Shown one piece after another: positions 29,345-37,272 of a stretch of 64,000 nt of DNA. Positions within the stretch are counted from its first letter, which is position 1; every line of letters begins with the position of its first letter. The notes beneath the pieces are model-generated. The model saw only the letters and a program-made list of their open reading frames with translations, made no database searches and was not told the origin of the DNA. This DNA comes from Aminivibrio pyruvatiphilus (GTDB lineage: Bacteria > Synergistota > Synergistia > Synergistales > Aminobacteriaceae), in the NCBI RefSeq assembly GCF_004366815.1, contig NZ_SORI01000009.1, positions 60,758 through 124,757 on the forward strand. The letters are read 5' to 3'. A program made the position numbers and the translations under genes.

Positions 29345-30015
29345 TGAAGCTCGCCGCACTTCCCGGGGAAGAACGGCCGAGGGAGCGCCTGCGGCGCAGG
29401 GGAGCGTCCTCTCTCTCCCTGGCGGAGCTGCTCGCTGTCCTTCTCCGCACAGGCAGCAGGAGCAGGGACGTGCTGGAGCTCGCTTCGGACCTCTTGAAAG
29501 AATTCGGGAACGCAAAGGGGCTTTCCCGGGCGACGGAGGAGGAGATGCTCTCCTTCCCCGGCCTGGGAGAAGCGAAGGCCTGCGTTCTGCTGGCGGCTCT
29601 TGAACTGGGGAAGCGGATTCATTCCGAAAAGAGCGAGCCCGAGGAGGGGCTCCCCTGGGAGAAGCGCCTCTCCTCTCTGGCGGCGGAGCTTTCCCCGGAG
29701 GAGAGGGAATATATCGTGGGACTCCACGTGCGGCGAAACGGGACCCTCATCACCTCCGACGTAATTTCCTACGGGGGTCCGGACGGAGCTTTTCTTGATG
29801 TAAAATACCTCTTGCGGAGGGCTGTCCGCCTCGACTCATGGGGACTTGTTCTTGTACACAACCACCCCGACGGAACCCTCAGCCCCAGCAGGGAAGACAG
29901 GATGCTGACGGACTATCTCGCCGGGAGAACGAAGATGCTGGATATCAGGTTCATCGGGCATTATGTGGTGGCGAACGGGAAGCATGTCTCCATTCCGCTT
30001 CCCGGTGAAGCCTAG
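29344..30015 (+). CDS. radC: RadC family JAB-domain protein
   Basis: A 223-residue RadC-type protein with an N-terminal helix-hairpin-helix region (SLAELLAVLLRTGSRSRD, FPGLGEAKA) and a C-terminal JAB/MPN domain carrying the metal motif HNHPDGTLSPSREDRMLT near residue 172. Despite its name the family is not established in DNA repair. The order radC-mreB is widespread, and the gene overlaps its upstream neighbour by 1 nt. Confidence 0.93.
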   Translation: MKLAALPGEERPRERLRRRGASSLSLAELLAVLLRTGSRSRDVLELASDLLKEFGNAKGLSRATEEEMLSFPGLGEAKACVLLAALELGKRIHSEKSEPEEGLPWEKRLSSLAAELSPEEREYIVGLHVRRNGTLITSDVISYGGPDGAFLDVKYLLRRAVRLDSWGLVLVHNHPDGTLSPSREDRMLTDYLAGRTKMLDIRFIGHYVVANGKHVSIPLPGEA

Positions 30016-30034
30016 AAAGCGGGGACTGAAACAG

Positions 30035-31090
30035 GTGTTCGGATTATTCAAGGGTATGTTCGGCGGTGATATTGGCATCGATCTCGGAACGGCCAATATC
30101 GTGGTGTTTGTGAAGGGCAGGGGGATCGTGCTCAGCGAACCCTCCGCCGTGGCGGTCCGGAAGCGCCCGAAGGGCGGGGCCGCAGACGTGATCGCCGTGG
30201 GGAGAGAGGCCAAGGCCATGGCAGGGAAGACCCCCACGGGGGTTTCCACCATCTGGCCCCTTCAGGACGGCGTGATAGCCAACTTCGACATGACGGAAGA
30301 ACTCATCCGCCACTGCCTGCGGAAGGCAGGCGGCGGACGGGGACTGCTGGCCAACCCGCGGGTGGTCATTTCGGTTCCTGCGGAAGTCACCGAGGTTGAG
30401 CGGAAGGCAGTGGTGGATGCCACCCTCGGTGCGGGTGCTCGGGAAGCCTACGTGGTCGAGGAGCCCATTTCCGCGGCTCTTGGCGTGGGGCTTCCCATAC
30501 AGGAGCCAAGGGGCAGCATGATCCTCGATATCGGGGGCGGCACGAGTGAAGTGGCGGTGCTCTCCCTCGGAGGAATCGTGGTCACCAATTCCCTCAGGGC
30601 TGCCGGCAAGGATATGGACAACGCCATCGTGGCCATGCTCAGGCAGCGCTATGCCCTGCTCATCGGAGAGACCACGGCGGAAGAGGTCAAAATCGCCATC
30701 GGCTCGGCGCTGCCTCTCGACAAGGAACTCGAGATGGCGGTCAAGGGACGGGATCTCGCCGACGGGCTCCCGAAAGCTGACACGGTGACCTCCGTGGAGG
30801 TCAGGGAGGCCCTCGAACCAATCGTGCTGCGCATTGAGGACATGGTTAAGGTCGCCCTCGAACAGACTCCTCCCGAGCTGGCGAAGGATATCGTTGACCA
30901 GGGCATCCTGCTGTCCGGCGGGGTTTCCCAGCTCCGGGGCCTGGCGGAGAGGCTCTCCAGGGCCCTGAACACTCCCGTGATCGTGGCGGAGGATCCTCTG
31001 TTCGCCGTGGCCAGGGGAGTGGGAAAAATCCTCGACAATCTCGACGACATGAGAAAGGTGCTCCTTTCCGTGGAAAGGGGATCCAAGTAA
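30035..31090 (+). CDS. mreB: Rod-shape-determining actin homologue MreB
   Basis: A 351-residue bacterial actin that positions the elongation machinery of the cell wall. Signatures are GGDIGIDLGTANIVVFVKG, the phosphate-2 motif LDIGGGTSEVAVLSLGG, VVEEPISAALGVGLP, and ILLSGGVSQLRGL. The GTG at 30035 gives the customary short MFGLFKG leader; ATG 30056 is an alternative with poorly spaced purines. It heads the chain mreB-mreC-mreD-mrdA. Confidence 0.96.
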   Translation: MFGLFKGMFGGDIGIDLGTANIVVFVKGRGIVLSEPSAVAVRKRPKGGAADVIAVGREAKAMAGKTPTGVSTIWPLQDGVIANFDMTEELIRHCLRKAGGGRGLLANPRVVISVPAEVTEVERKAVVDATLGAGAREAYVVEEPISAALGVGLPIQEPRGSMILDIGGGTSEVAVLSLGGIVVTNSLRAAGKDMDNAIVAMLRQRYALLIGETTAEEVKIAIGSALPLDKELEMAVKGRDLADGLPKADTVTSVEVREALEPIVLRIEDMVKVALEQTPPELAKDIVDQGILLSGGVSQLRGLAERLSRALNTPVIVAEDPLFAVARGVGKILDNLDDMRKVLLSVERGSK

Positions 31091-31118
31091 AAGTTAACCC
31101 GGGGCGGGGAAAGGTTTT

Positions 31119-31928
31119 ATGACAGAAAAACATCTTGGAAAAGAATGGATTCACGGGCTTCTCATGATTATCGCGAGCCTGCTGCTGCTGGCGGCGGCGC
31201 CCAGGAAGGACGTCTTCAAGGGTGCTGTTGATCTGGTGGGAGAAATTCTCCGGTATCCCGAGTATCCCGCTGCGGCGCTGGAGCGGAACGCCAGGAGGGT
31301 CTCCTTCTGGTTTGCCGACAAGAGCGCCCTCAAGGAACGGCTCGATTTCCTGGAGGAGGAGAACACCCGGCTCAGGCTGGCCTGGTCCGTGGGTTCAGCC
31401 AGTCACCTGAAGCAGGAGCTTGACAGGTTTTACGGCTACGCCCGGGTTACCCTCAGGGAACCCATGTCCTGGTGGTCCGAGGTGAGGATCAACAAGGGAA
31501 CCTCCGACGGCGTCTTTTTCGGGGCGCCGGTCCTCCATAACGGCCATCTCGTGGGCAGGGTCAGCTCCTCGGAGGGGAATTACTCCTGGGTGGAGCTGAT
31601 CACGTCCTCATCCCTCATGGTTCCGGTGGTCATCGAAGAAACGCGGGATCTCGGCGTGGTCGCCGGGGACGGCGAAGGCGGCCTCTGGCTGCTGTACGTG
31701 CCGGAGGGAAGAACTTTTTCAGAGGGGATGACGGTCAGCACCGCCATGGTGAGCGAGGCCCTTCCGCCGGGAATTCCCGTGGGGCGCCTTTCCACCGAAA
31801 CCAGGAATTCCGGAAGTGCGTACCTCGCGTGGCGGGTTGTCCCCGGAGCGGGCCTCACCCAGCTCTACGCCCTTGAAATATTCGGCGAAGCCGTTCCTGG
31901 CGGGAGACGGGAGGGTCGCTCCCCGTGA
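31119..31928 (+). CDS. mreC: Rod-shape-determining protein MreC
   Basis: A 269-residue bitopic membrane protein: one N-terminal membrane segment (residues about 12-28), a coiled-coil stretch (KERLDFLEEENTRLRL), and the extracytoplasmic beta domain with RINKGTSDGVFFGAPVLHNGHLVGRV split across the double-barrel, as in MreC. It links MreB/MreD to PBP2 and the periplasmic elongasome. Its stop overlaps the GTG of mreD. Confidence 0.93.
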   Translation: MTEKHLGKEWIHGLLMIIASLLLLAAAPRKDVFKGAVDLVGEILRYPEYPAAALERNARRVSFWFADKSALKERLDFLEEENTRLRLAWSVGSASHLKQELDRFYGYARVTLREPMSWWSEVRINKGTSDGVFFGAPVLHNGHLVGRVSSSEGNYSWVELITSSSLMVPVVIEETRDLGVVAGDGEGGLWLLYVPEGRTFSEGMTVSTAMVSEALPPGIPVGRLSTETRNSGSAYLAWRVVPGAGLTQLYALEIFGEAVPGGRREGRSP

Positions 31929-32383
31929 TATATGTCATATCGTGGTATATTCAGGATTTTCTCTGGGTCCTCGGCACAGGAAGGGTGATTGTGCCCGAAA
32001 TATTTCTCCTGGTCCTCGTCTTCCTCTCTCTCAGGCATTCGTCCCGGGGTGTGGAAATACTCTGGGCGGGCTTTGTCGGCGGCATTCTCTGGGACCTCCG
32101 GTGGATAGGCTTTCCGGGGCTTTCATCCCTGTTTTACGCGGTCACCATCCTGATGTCCCGGTGGGCGTGGTTTTCCCTGCCCGTCTCGGGCCGGACCGTG
32201 CCGGTCTTCAGTGCGATCCTGTGGGCCGCCTTCTTTCCTATTTCGGTGGTCCGGATTTTCATGGGAGGCGCCAGAGGACTGGGGATCTTCACCACCTATT
32301 TTCTCCAGCAGAGCTACCTGCTCCCCCTGGTACTGTTCGCCTCCCTCATTTACGGATGGAGGCTGAAGAACTCCGATGCCTGA
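31925..32383 (+). CDS. mreD: Rod-shape-determining protein MreD
   Basis: A 152-residue, very hydrophobic protein with about five membrane segments, placed between mreC and the PBP2 gene. Its sequence is poorly conserved, as MreD usually is; the GFVGGILWDLRWIGFPGLSSLFYA region fits the family pattern. Identification leans on position and topology. GTG start at 31925 overlaps mreC by 4 nt; its end overlaps PBP2 by 8 nt. Confidence 0.85.
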   Translation: MIYVISWYIQDFLWVLGTGRVIVPEIFLLVLVFLSLRHSSRGVEILWAGFVGGILWDLRWIGFPGLSSLFYAVTILMSRWAWFSLPVSGRTVPVFSAILWAAFFPISVVRIFMGGARGLGIFTTYFLQQSYLLPLVLFASLIYGWRLKNSDA

Positions 32384-34121
32384 TTTCAGGCCCGTGCTCA
32401 ATTTCCGCCTGAAGCTCTGGCGGACGGCAGTCCTGTTTTCCATGGCGGTTCTCGCAGGCGGCCTGTACTTTTTCCAGGTAGTCCATGCGGATACCTACAT
32501 CCGCCTCGCGTCGAACAACCGCCTCCGGCTGATCCGCTTCCCGCCGGTCAGGGGGGAGATCTACGACCGGAACGGGGCTCTGCTCGCGGTGAACGTGACC
32601 ACCTTCGATATCATGGGCTACCCCCTGGACATCGAGAAGAACGATATGCTGGAACGGCTGGCGGAACTTCTTTCCGGGCACGGTATCCCCTTTACTGCCG
32701 AGGATCTCTCCCGGTCCATTAAAAGGCAGTCCTGGGCTCCCTACAGGGTGGTCCGCCTTGTGGGAAACATCACCCTTGCACAGATGGCCGACCTTGTGGC
32801 CGACCCGGAATTCCCCAGGGAGCTCTTCCCTCTTCCCGTCTGGCGGAGAACCTATCCGGCGGGCAGTCTTGCCTCGAACATCACGGGCTACGTGGGGGAA
32901 ATCAGCGAGAATGAGCTCCGTCAGTTCAGCGGAGGAAACTACGTCGCCGGGGACCAGATCGGAAAGAACGGCATCGAGCGGCAGTACGAGGATCTTCTCC
33001 GGGGAACCCCCGGAGAAGAATCGGTGGAAGTGGACGCCAGGGGCAGGAAGGTCAGGACCATCGACGCCCGGCCTGCGGGGCGGGGGCAGGATCTGCACCT
33101 CACCATCGACCTCGGGGCCCAGCGTCTCGCTGCGGACCTCATGAAGGGATACAGGGGTGCCATCGTGGTGATGGACGCAAACACCGGAGAGGTGCTCGTC
33201 CTCTATTCGTCCCCCTCCTACGACAACAACCCCCTGGCGTGGGGCGTTTCCGTCCGGGAATGGAACGCCCTGCTCAACGACCCGGAAAAACCCATGCTCG
33301 ACAGGAGCATTTCCGGCCAGTATCCGCCGGCCTCCACCTTCAAGGCTCTTGTGGGGCTCGCCGCCCTGGAGGAAAAAGAGACGAACACGTCCGTCACGGT
33401 GCACTGTTCCGGGGCCTTCACCCTGGGGAACCGGACTTTCCGGTGCTGGAAGCGCTCGGGCCACGGTACGGTCAACCTTCTGAAGGCCCTCCAGGAATCC
33501 TGCGACGTGTATTTCTACCAGGTGGGGCTCAAGCTCGGAATATCCAGGCTTCTCAAATGGTGTTCCCTCTTCGGTCTCGGTTCCCCCACGGGGATCGACC
33601 TCCCCGGCGAATCGGCGGGGGTCATCGCTGGCCCGGACTGGAAGAGGGCCAGGTTCAGGGAATCCTGGTTCCAGGGAGATACGGTCAACTATTCCATCGG
33701 CCAGGGCTTTCTGCTGACCACGCCCCTCCAGATCGCAAGGCTCTACGCCGTGATCGCCAACGGCGGCAGACTCGTCCGGCCCCACCTTTCGCCGGTGGCG
33801 GGCGCATCGGTCCGGGATCTGCCCATTGACAGGAAAAACCTGGATGTCATCAGGCGGGGCCTCGACTATGTGGTGAGGCGGGGAACCGGCAGGCAGGCGG
33901 GGAGCTTCGGCATCACCGTTGCGGGAAAGACGGGTACGGCCCAGAACGCCCACGGCGACGACCACGCCCTTTTTGCGGGCTATGCCCCCATGGACAACCC
34001 GAAGTACGTAGCGGTGGCCATGATAGAGGCGGGACTTCACGGCAGCTCGGTGGCATCGCCCATGGTGGGTGAGATTCTCTCCTACCTGCTCGTCCCCGAA
34101 GCAAGGGGAAAGGCCCAGTGA
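32376..34121 (+). CDS. mrdA: Penicillin-binding protein 2 (elongation transpeptidase)
   Basis: A 581-residue class B PBP. One N-terminal membrane helix (about residues 15-35), the dimerisation domain with RGEIYDRNGALLAVN, then the transpeptidase domain with the catalytic Ser320 in STFK, a SCD in the second-motif position near residue 375, and KTGTAQN at 518-524. It cross-links peptidoglycan during lateral growth with RodA, encoded at 36058, and MreBCD. Confidence 0.95.
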   Translation: MPDFRPVLNFRLKLWRTAVLFSMAVLAGGLYFFQVVHADTYIRLASNNRLRLIRFPPVRGEIYDRNGALLAVNVTTFDIMGYPLDIEKNDMLERLAELLSGHGIPFTAEDLSRSIKRQSWAPYRVVRLVGNITLAQMADLVADPEFPRELFPLPVWRRTYPAGSLASNITGYVGEISENELRQFSGGNYVAGDQIGKNGIERQYEDLLRGTPGEESVEVDARGRKVRTIDARPAGRGQDLHLTIDLGAQRLAADLMKGYRGAIVVMDANTGEVLVLYSSPSYDNNPLAWGVSVREWNALLNDPEKPMLDRSISGQYPPASTFKALVGLAALEEKETNTSVTVHCSGAFTLGNRTFRCWKRSGHGTVNLLKALQESCDVYFYQVGLKLGISRLLKWCSLFGLGSPTGIDLPGESAGVIAGPDWKRARFRESWFQGDTVNYSIGQGFLLTTPLQIARLYAVIANGGRLVRPHLSPVAGASVRDLPIDRKNLDVIRRGLDYVVRRGTGRQAGSFGITVAGKTGTAQNAHGDDHALFAGYAPMDNPKYVAVAMIEAGLHGSSVASPMVGEILSYLLVPEARGKAQ

Positions 34122-34186
34122 CCCCGGGTCCCGGAAGAAAAAATCAGGCGGGATTCTCCGCCGTTGAATTCCTAGGAGGTGCTGTC

Positions 34187-34888
34187 GTGTCGGATCCCCT
34201 TGAGCACAGGGAGGCCCAGGCGGTCTCAGGTGAAATACTCCTGAAAGGCGCGGGGTACGGAATACGGATGATCTTTCCCGAGGCGGGAAACGAGGACAAG
34301 CTTCTTTCTGACCTGGAAAAACTCTTCGGCGAAGCTTCGCTGCTTTCGGGAAATCTTGGCGTGGTCCTCGATTTCCAGGGCCGGAGAGTGTCCAGGTTCT
34401 TTATCCAGAAACTTCTCTCCGATTTCATCTGGTCGCGGAAGATACATGTCCTTTCCTGGATCTCCCTGGACGGGGAGACCCTGGATGACCTCCGTTCCAT
34501 GGGAGTGGCTACCGGTGAGCCCGTGCCGGAGCGGTCCGGAAAGAAGGAAAAGACGTCGGGGGGCTCCCTGTTCCTGCCCCGTTCCCTCCGGTCGGGCCAG
34601 AGAGTGGAGCACGAAGGGGATGTGATTGTCATCGGTCACGTGAACGACGGTGCAGAGGTCTTCGCTTCGGGCAGCATCTGCGTCTGGGGGAGGCTGAAGG
34701 GACTGGCCCACGCCGGACTCGACGGCGGGGAGGACCATACCGTGGTGGCGGGACTCTTCGAGGCCAAGCAGGTCCGGGTCGGCGGAAAAGTGAGCTCTTC
34801 CCTCGGGAGTTCCATGGAATGGTGGGGAAAACCTGTTATTATTACTCTGGAGAACAATTCCCTCGTGGTGAGGGAGTTAAAATTATAA
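34187..34888 (+). CDS. minC: Septum site-determining protein MinC
   Basis: A 233-residue FtsZ inhibitor. The diverged N-terminal domain precedes a C-terminal beta-helix with SGQRVEHEGDVIVIGHVNDGAEVFASGSICVWGRLKGLAHAG (seen in shorter pieces: DVIVIGHVNDGAEV, GSICVWGRLKGLAHAG), the MinD-binding signature. GTG 34187 is chosen because AGGAGG is 7 nt upstream; a GTG at 34118 overlapping the PBP2 stop would add 23 residues. First gene of minC-minD-minE. Confidence 0.94.
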   Translation: MSDPLEHREAQAVSGEILLKGAGYGIRMIFPEAGNEDKLLSDLEKLFGEASLLSGNLGVVLDFQGRRVSRFFIQKLLSDFIWSRKIHVLSWISLDGETLDDLRSMGVATGEPVPERSGKKEKTSGGSLFLPRSLRSGQRVEHEGDVIVIGHVNDGAEVFASGSICVWGRLKGLAHAGLDGGEDHTVVAGLFEAKQVRVGGKVSSSLGSSMEWWGKPVIITLENNSLVVRELKL

Positions 34889-34946
34889 AATGAAATGATG
34901 TTCCCGGAAGACTTCGTTCTCCGGGGAAGGGAAGGGGAGAAGTTCA

Positions 34947-35753
34947 GTGGACCCTCGGGTGATAGTGATTACATCTGGAAAAGGCGGTGTCGGCAAAACC
35001 ACCACCACCTCGAATATCTCGGTGGCCCTTGCGCGGGCCGGTCACAAGGTTGTGGCCGTGGACGCCGACATCGGGCTGAGGAACCTCGACGTGGTGATGG
35101 GCCTGGAGAACAGGGTGGTATACAACTTCATCGACGTGCTGGAAGGCACGTGCCGCCTCAACCAGGCCCTGGTCAGGGACAAACGGGTGGACAACCTGTT
35201 TCTTCTTCCCGCGGCCCAGACCAGGACGAAGGACGCCGTGAGTTCCGAACAGATGCAGGAATTGTGCGGCATGCTCCGCAAGGAGTTCGACTTTATCCTT
35301 CTTGACAGCCCCGCCGGCATCGAGTCGGGGTTCCGCAACGCCTCCATCGGGGCGGACGAGGCTCTCGTCATCACCACGCCGGAGGTTCCCGCAGTGCGGG
35401 ATGCCGACAGGATCATCGGCCTCCTTGAATCCATGGGCAAGTCCCCCATCCGCCTTGTGATCAACCGGCTCCGTTCCCGGCTGGTCAAGCAAGGCGAGAT
35501 GCTCGACGTGCGGGACGTACTGGACATTCTCGCCATCGATCTCGTGGGCATCGTCCCCGAGGACGACAGCGTGGTGAAGTCCGCGAACAGGGGAGAGCCC
35601 CTCACCTTCGGCGACTCGGCCCCGGCGGCCCAGGCATTCCAGCGTATCGCATCGCGAATACTCGGCGAAACCGTCCCCTTCCCCGACTTCAGCGAAGAAC
35701 AGGGAAAAGGCCTGTTTGCGGGAATCCGGAAGTTCTTCGGCAGAAAGGAATAG
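34947..35753 (+). CDS. minD: Septum site-determining ATPase MinD
   Basis: A 268-residue deviant Walker A ATPase (SGKGGVGKTT, Lys12 and Lys17) with DADIGLRNLDVVMGLENRVVYN, highly typical of MinD. The C-terminus (GLFAGIRKFFGRKE) is the amphipathic membrane-targeting helix. It recruits MinC to the membrane and drives pole-to-pole dynamics with MinE. GTG start; minE begins 12 nt after the stop. Confidence 0.98.
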   Translation: MDPRVIVITSGKGGVGKTTTTSNISVALARAGHKVVAVDADIGLRNLDVVMGLENRVVYNFIDVLEGTCRLNQALVRDKRVDNLFLLPAAQTRTKDAVSSEQMQELCGMLRKEFDFILLDSPAGIESGFRNASIGADEALVITTPEVPAVRDADRIIGLLESMGKSPIRLVINRLRSRLVKQGEMLDVRDVLDILAIDLVGIVPEDDSVVKSANRGEPLTFGDSAPAAQAFQRIASRILGETVPFPDFSEEQGKGLFAGIRKFFGRKE

Positions 35754-35765
35754 GGGGAAGGCGCC

Positions 35766-36107
35766 ATGGCACTGGAATTCCTGAAGAAGTTTTTCGGCTC
35801 CGGCGGTTCGAAGAATATTGCCAAGGAGCGTCTGCAGATCGTTCTCATCCATGACCGGGCTGACATTTCGCCTGAGATGCTCGAACAGCTCAGGCGGGAC
35901 ATGATCGACGTGATCACCCGCTACATGGACATCGACACGTCCAAGATAGAGATGGATTTCGACCGGGCGGACAGGTCCGTAGCCTTCGTGGCCAACATAC
36001 CGGTCATTCGGATCAAGCGGGGGGCTGCCCCCGGAAAGATGGAACAGGAGATTCCGGATGGAGGAAAAAAGACTCACCCTAAGAGAAAATCTGGCCAGTC
36101 TGGATAG
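35766..36107 (+). CDS. minE: Cell division topological specificity factor MinE
   Basis: A 113-residue MinE: an N-terminal membrane/MinD-binding helix (MALEFLKKFFG), the switching segment with ERLQIVLIHDRADISPEML and the beta-rich dimer domain. A basic tail of about 25 residues (KKTHPKRKSGQSG at the end) goes beyond the usual core and is encoded by DNA that also codes for the first 16 residues of rodA in another frame, because the genes overlap by 50 nt. Confidence 0.94.
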   Translation: MALEFLKKFFGSGGSKNIAKERLQIVLIHDRADISPEMLEQLRRDMIDVITRYMDIDTSKIEMDFDRADRSVAFVANIPVIRIKRGAAPGKMEQEIPDGGKKTHPKRKSGQSG

Positions 36108-37164
36108 GCTCCAGCTTTTTCCCGCCCTGGTGCTTCTCTTTCTCGGCGTCGTGTCCATTTTCAGCGCGGGCGCCGGATTCGCCGGGAGGGGAGGCGGTTT
36201 CGCGGCCCGCCAGATCCTGTGGGGCTGCCTCTCCGCCGCAGCGTTTCTTACCGTGCTCCAGATCGGGTACGCCAGGCTTTTCTCCTGGGCCTACAGGATT
36301 TATACCTTCGCCCTCGTCCTGCTGCTGGGGGTCATTGTGCTCGGGCTGACGGTGAAGGGATCCCAGAGCTGGTTCCACCTGGGGTTTTTCCGGTTCCAGC
36401 CGGCCGAGTTCGGCAAAATAGCCCTCATCCTGGTGCTGGCGAAACATTTCTGCCGGTATCCTCCCATGACGCTGCCCTCCTTCCTGGGAGGCCTCGCCCT
36501 GGCGGGGGTTTCGGGATGGCTGGTGCTCCTCCAGCCGGACGCCGGAAGCGCCATGGTCTACGGAGCCATTACCATGGTGACCATCGTGGTTGCAGGGGCC
36601 CCCTGGAAGTACCCCGCAGGGCTCATCGGCCTGATGATGGCCGCCGTGCCCCTGGTATGGCAGTTTCTGAAGGAGTACCAAAAGATGCGCATCCGTGTCT
36701 TTCTGGATCCGTGGGTGGATCCCCTGGGAGCGGGATACAACGTGATTCAGTCCAGAATTGCGGTGGGATCGGGAGGTCTCCTCGGGAAGGGGTTCATGGA
36801 GGGGCTTCAGAGCAAGCTCCGGTTTCTGCCCGAGCCCCACACCGATTTTATATTCAGCGTCTACTGCGAGGAATTCGGCTTTATCGGGGCCATCGGCATG
36901 CTCCTTCTCTTCGGGCTGCTCTTCTGGCGGCTCATCGAGACGGCCATGCGAACCAAGGACAGCCGGGCGAAGGTGCTCATCGCCGGCATTTCGGCATGGA
37001 TATGGTTCCAGATGGCGGAGAGCATCGGCATGAGCATCGGGCTTCTTCCCGTCACGGGACTGCCCCTGCCGCTGGTGAGCTACGGGGGAAGTTCCCTTCT
37101 GGCCCTCTCCATTGCCCTTGCCCTTGCCCAGAGCGTGTACATCTCCACGCTGAAAACCTATTAG
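36058..37164 (+). CDS. rodA: Peptidoglycan glycosyltransferase RodA
   Basis: A 368-residue SEDS-family membrane protein with about ten membrane segments. Conserved parts are FRFQPAEFGKIALIL, LQPDAGSAMVYG, GSGGLLGKGFMEG, LPEPHTDFIFSVYCEEFGF and the C-terminal TGLPLPLVSYGGSSLL. It polymerises lipid II with PBP2. The start ATG 36058 lies inside minE; GGAGATTCCGGATGGAGG-like purines overlap the start. The placement after minCDE, with PBP2 upstream of minC, joins elongation and division-site genes in one run. Confidence 0.96.
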   Translation: MEEKRLTLRENLASLDRLQLFPALVLLFLGVVSIFSAGAGFAGRGGGFAARQILWGCLSAAAFLTVLQIGYARLFSWAYRIYTFALVLLLGVIVLGLTVKGSQSWFHLGFFRFQPAEFGKIALILVLAKHFCRYPPMTLPSFLGGLALAGVSGWLVLLQPDAGSAMVYGAITMVTIVVAGAPWKYPAGLIGLMMAAVPLVWQFLKEYQKMRIRVFLDPWVDPLGAGYNVIQSRIAVGSGGLLGKGFMEGLQSKLRFLPEPHTDFIFSVYCEEFGFIGAIGMLLLFGLLFWRLIETAMRTKDSRAKVLIAGISAWIWFQMAESIGMSIGLLPVTGLPLPLVSYGGSSLLALSIALALAQSVYISTLKTY

Positions 37165-37173
37165 CGAGAAAAA

Positions 37174-37214
37174 ACCCGAAGGGGGAGGAGTACTTCCGCC
37201 GTATTCGGGTATTT
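37174..37214 (+). terminator. Possible terminator after rodA
   Basis: ACCCGAA (37174-37180) pairs with TTCGGGT (37204-37210), enclosing a partly paired 23-nt segment, and ATTTT follows. A second palindrome, CGTCCCG/CGGGACG (37224-37230 with 37242-37248), follows. Neither is a textbook terminator. Confidence 0.4.
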
Positions 37215-37272
37215 TGGACCGGACGTCCCGAGGTCTGCGCCCGGGACGCCGGAATTTTCTAGGAGGCGCTGT

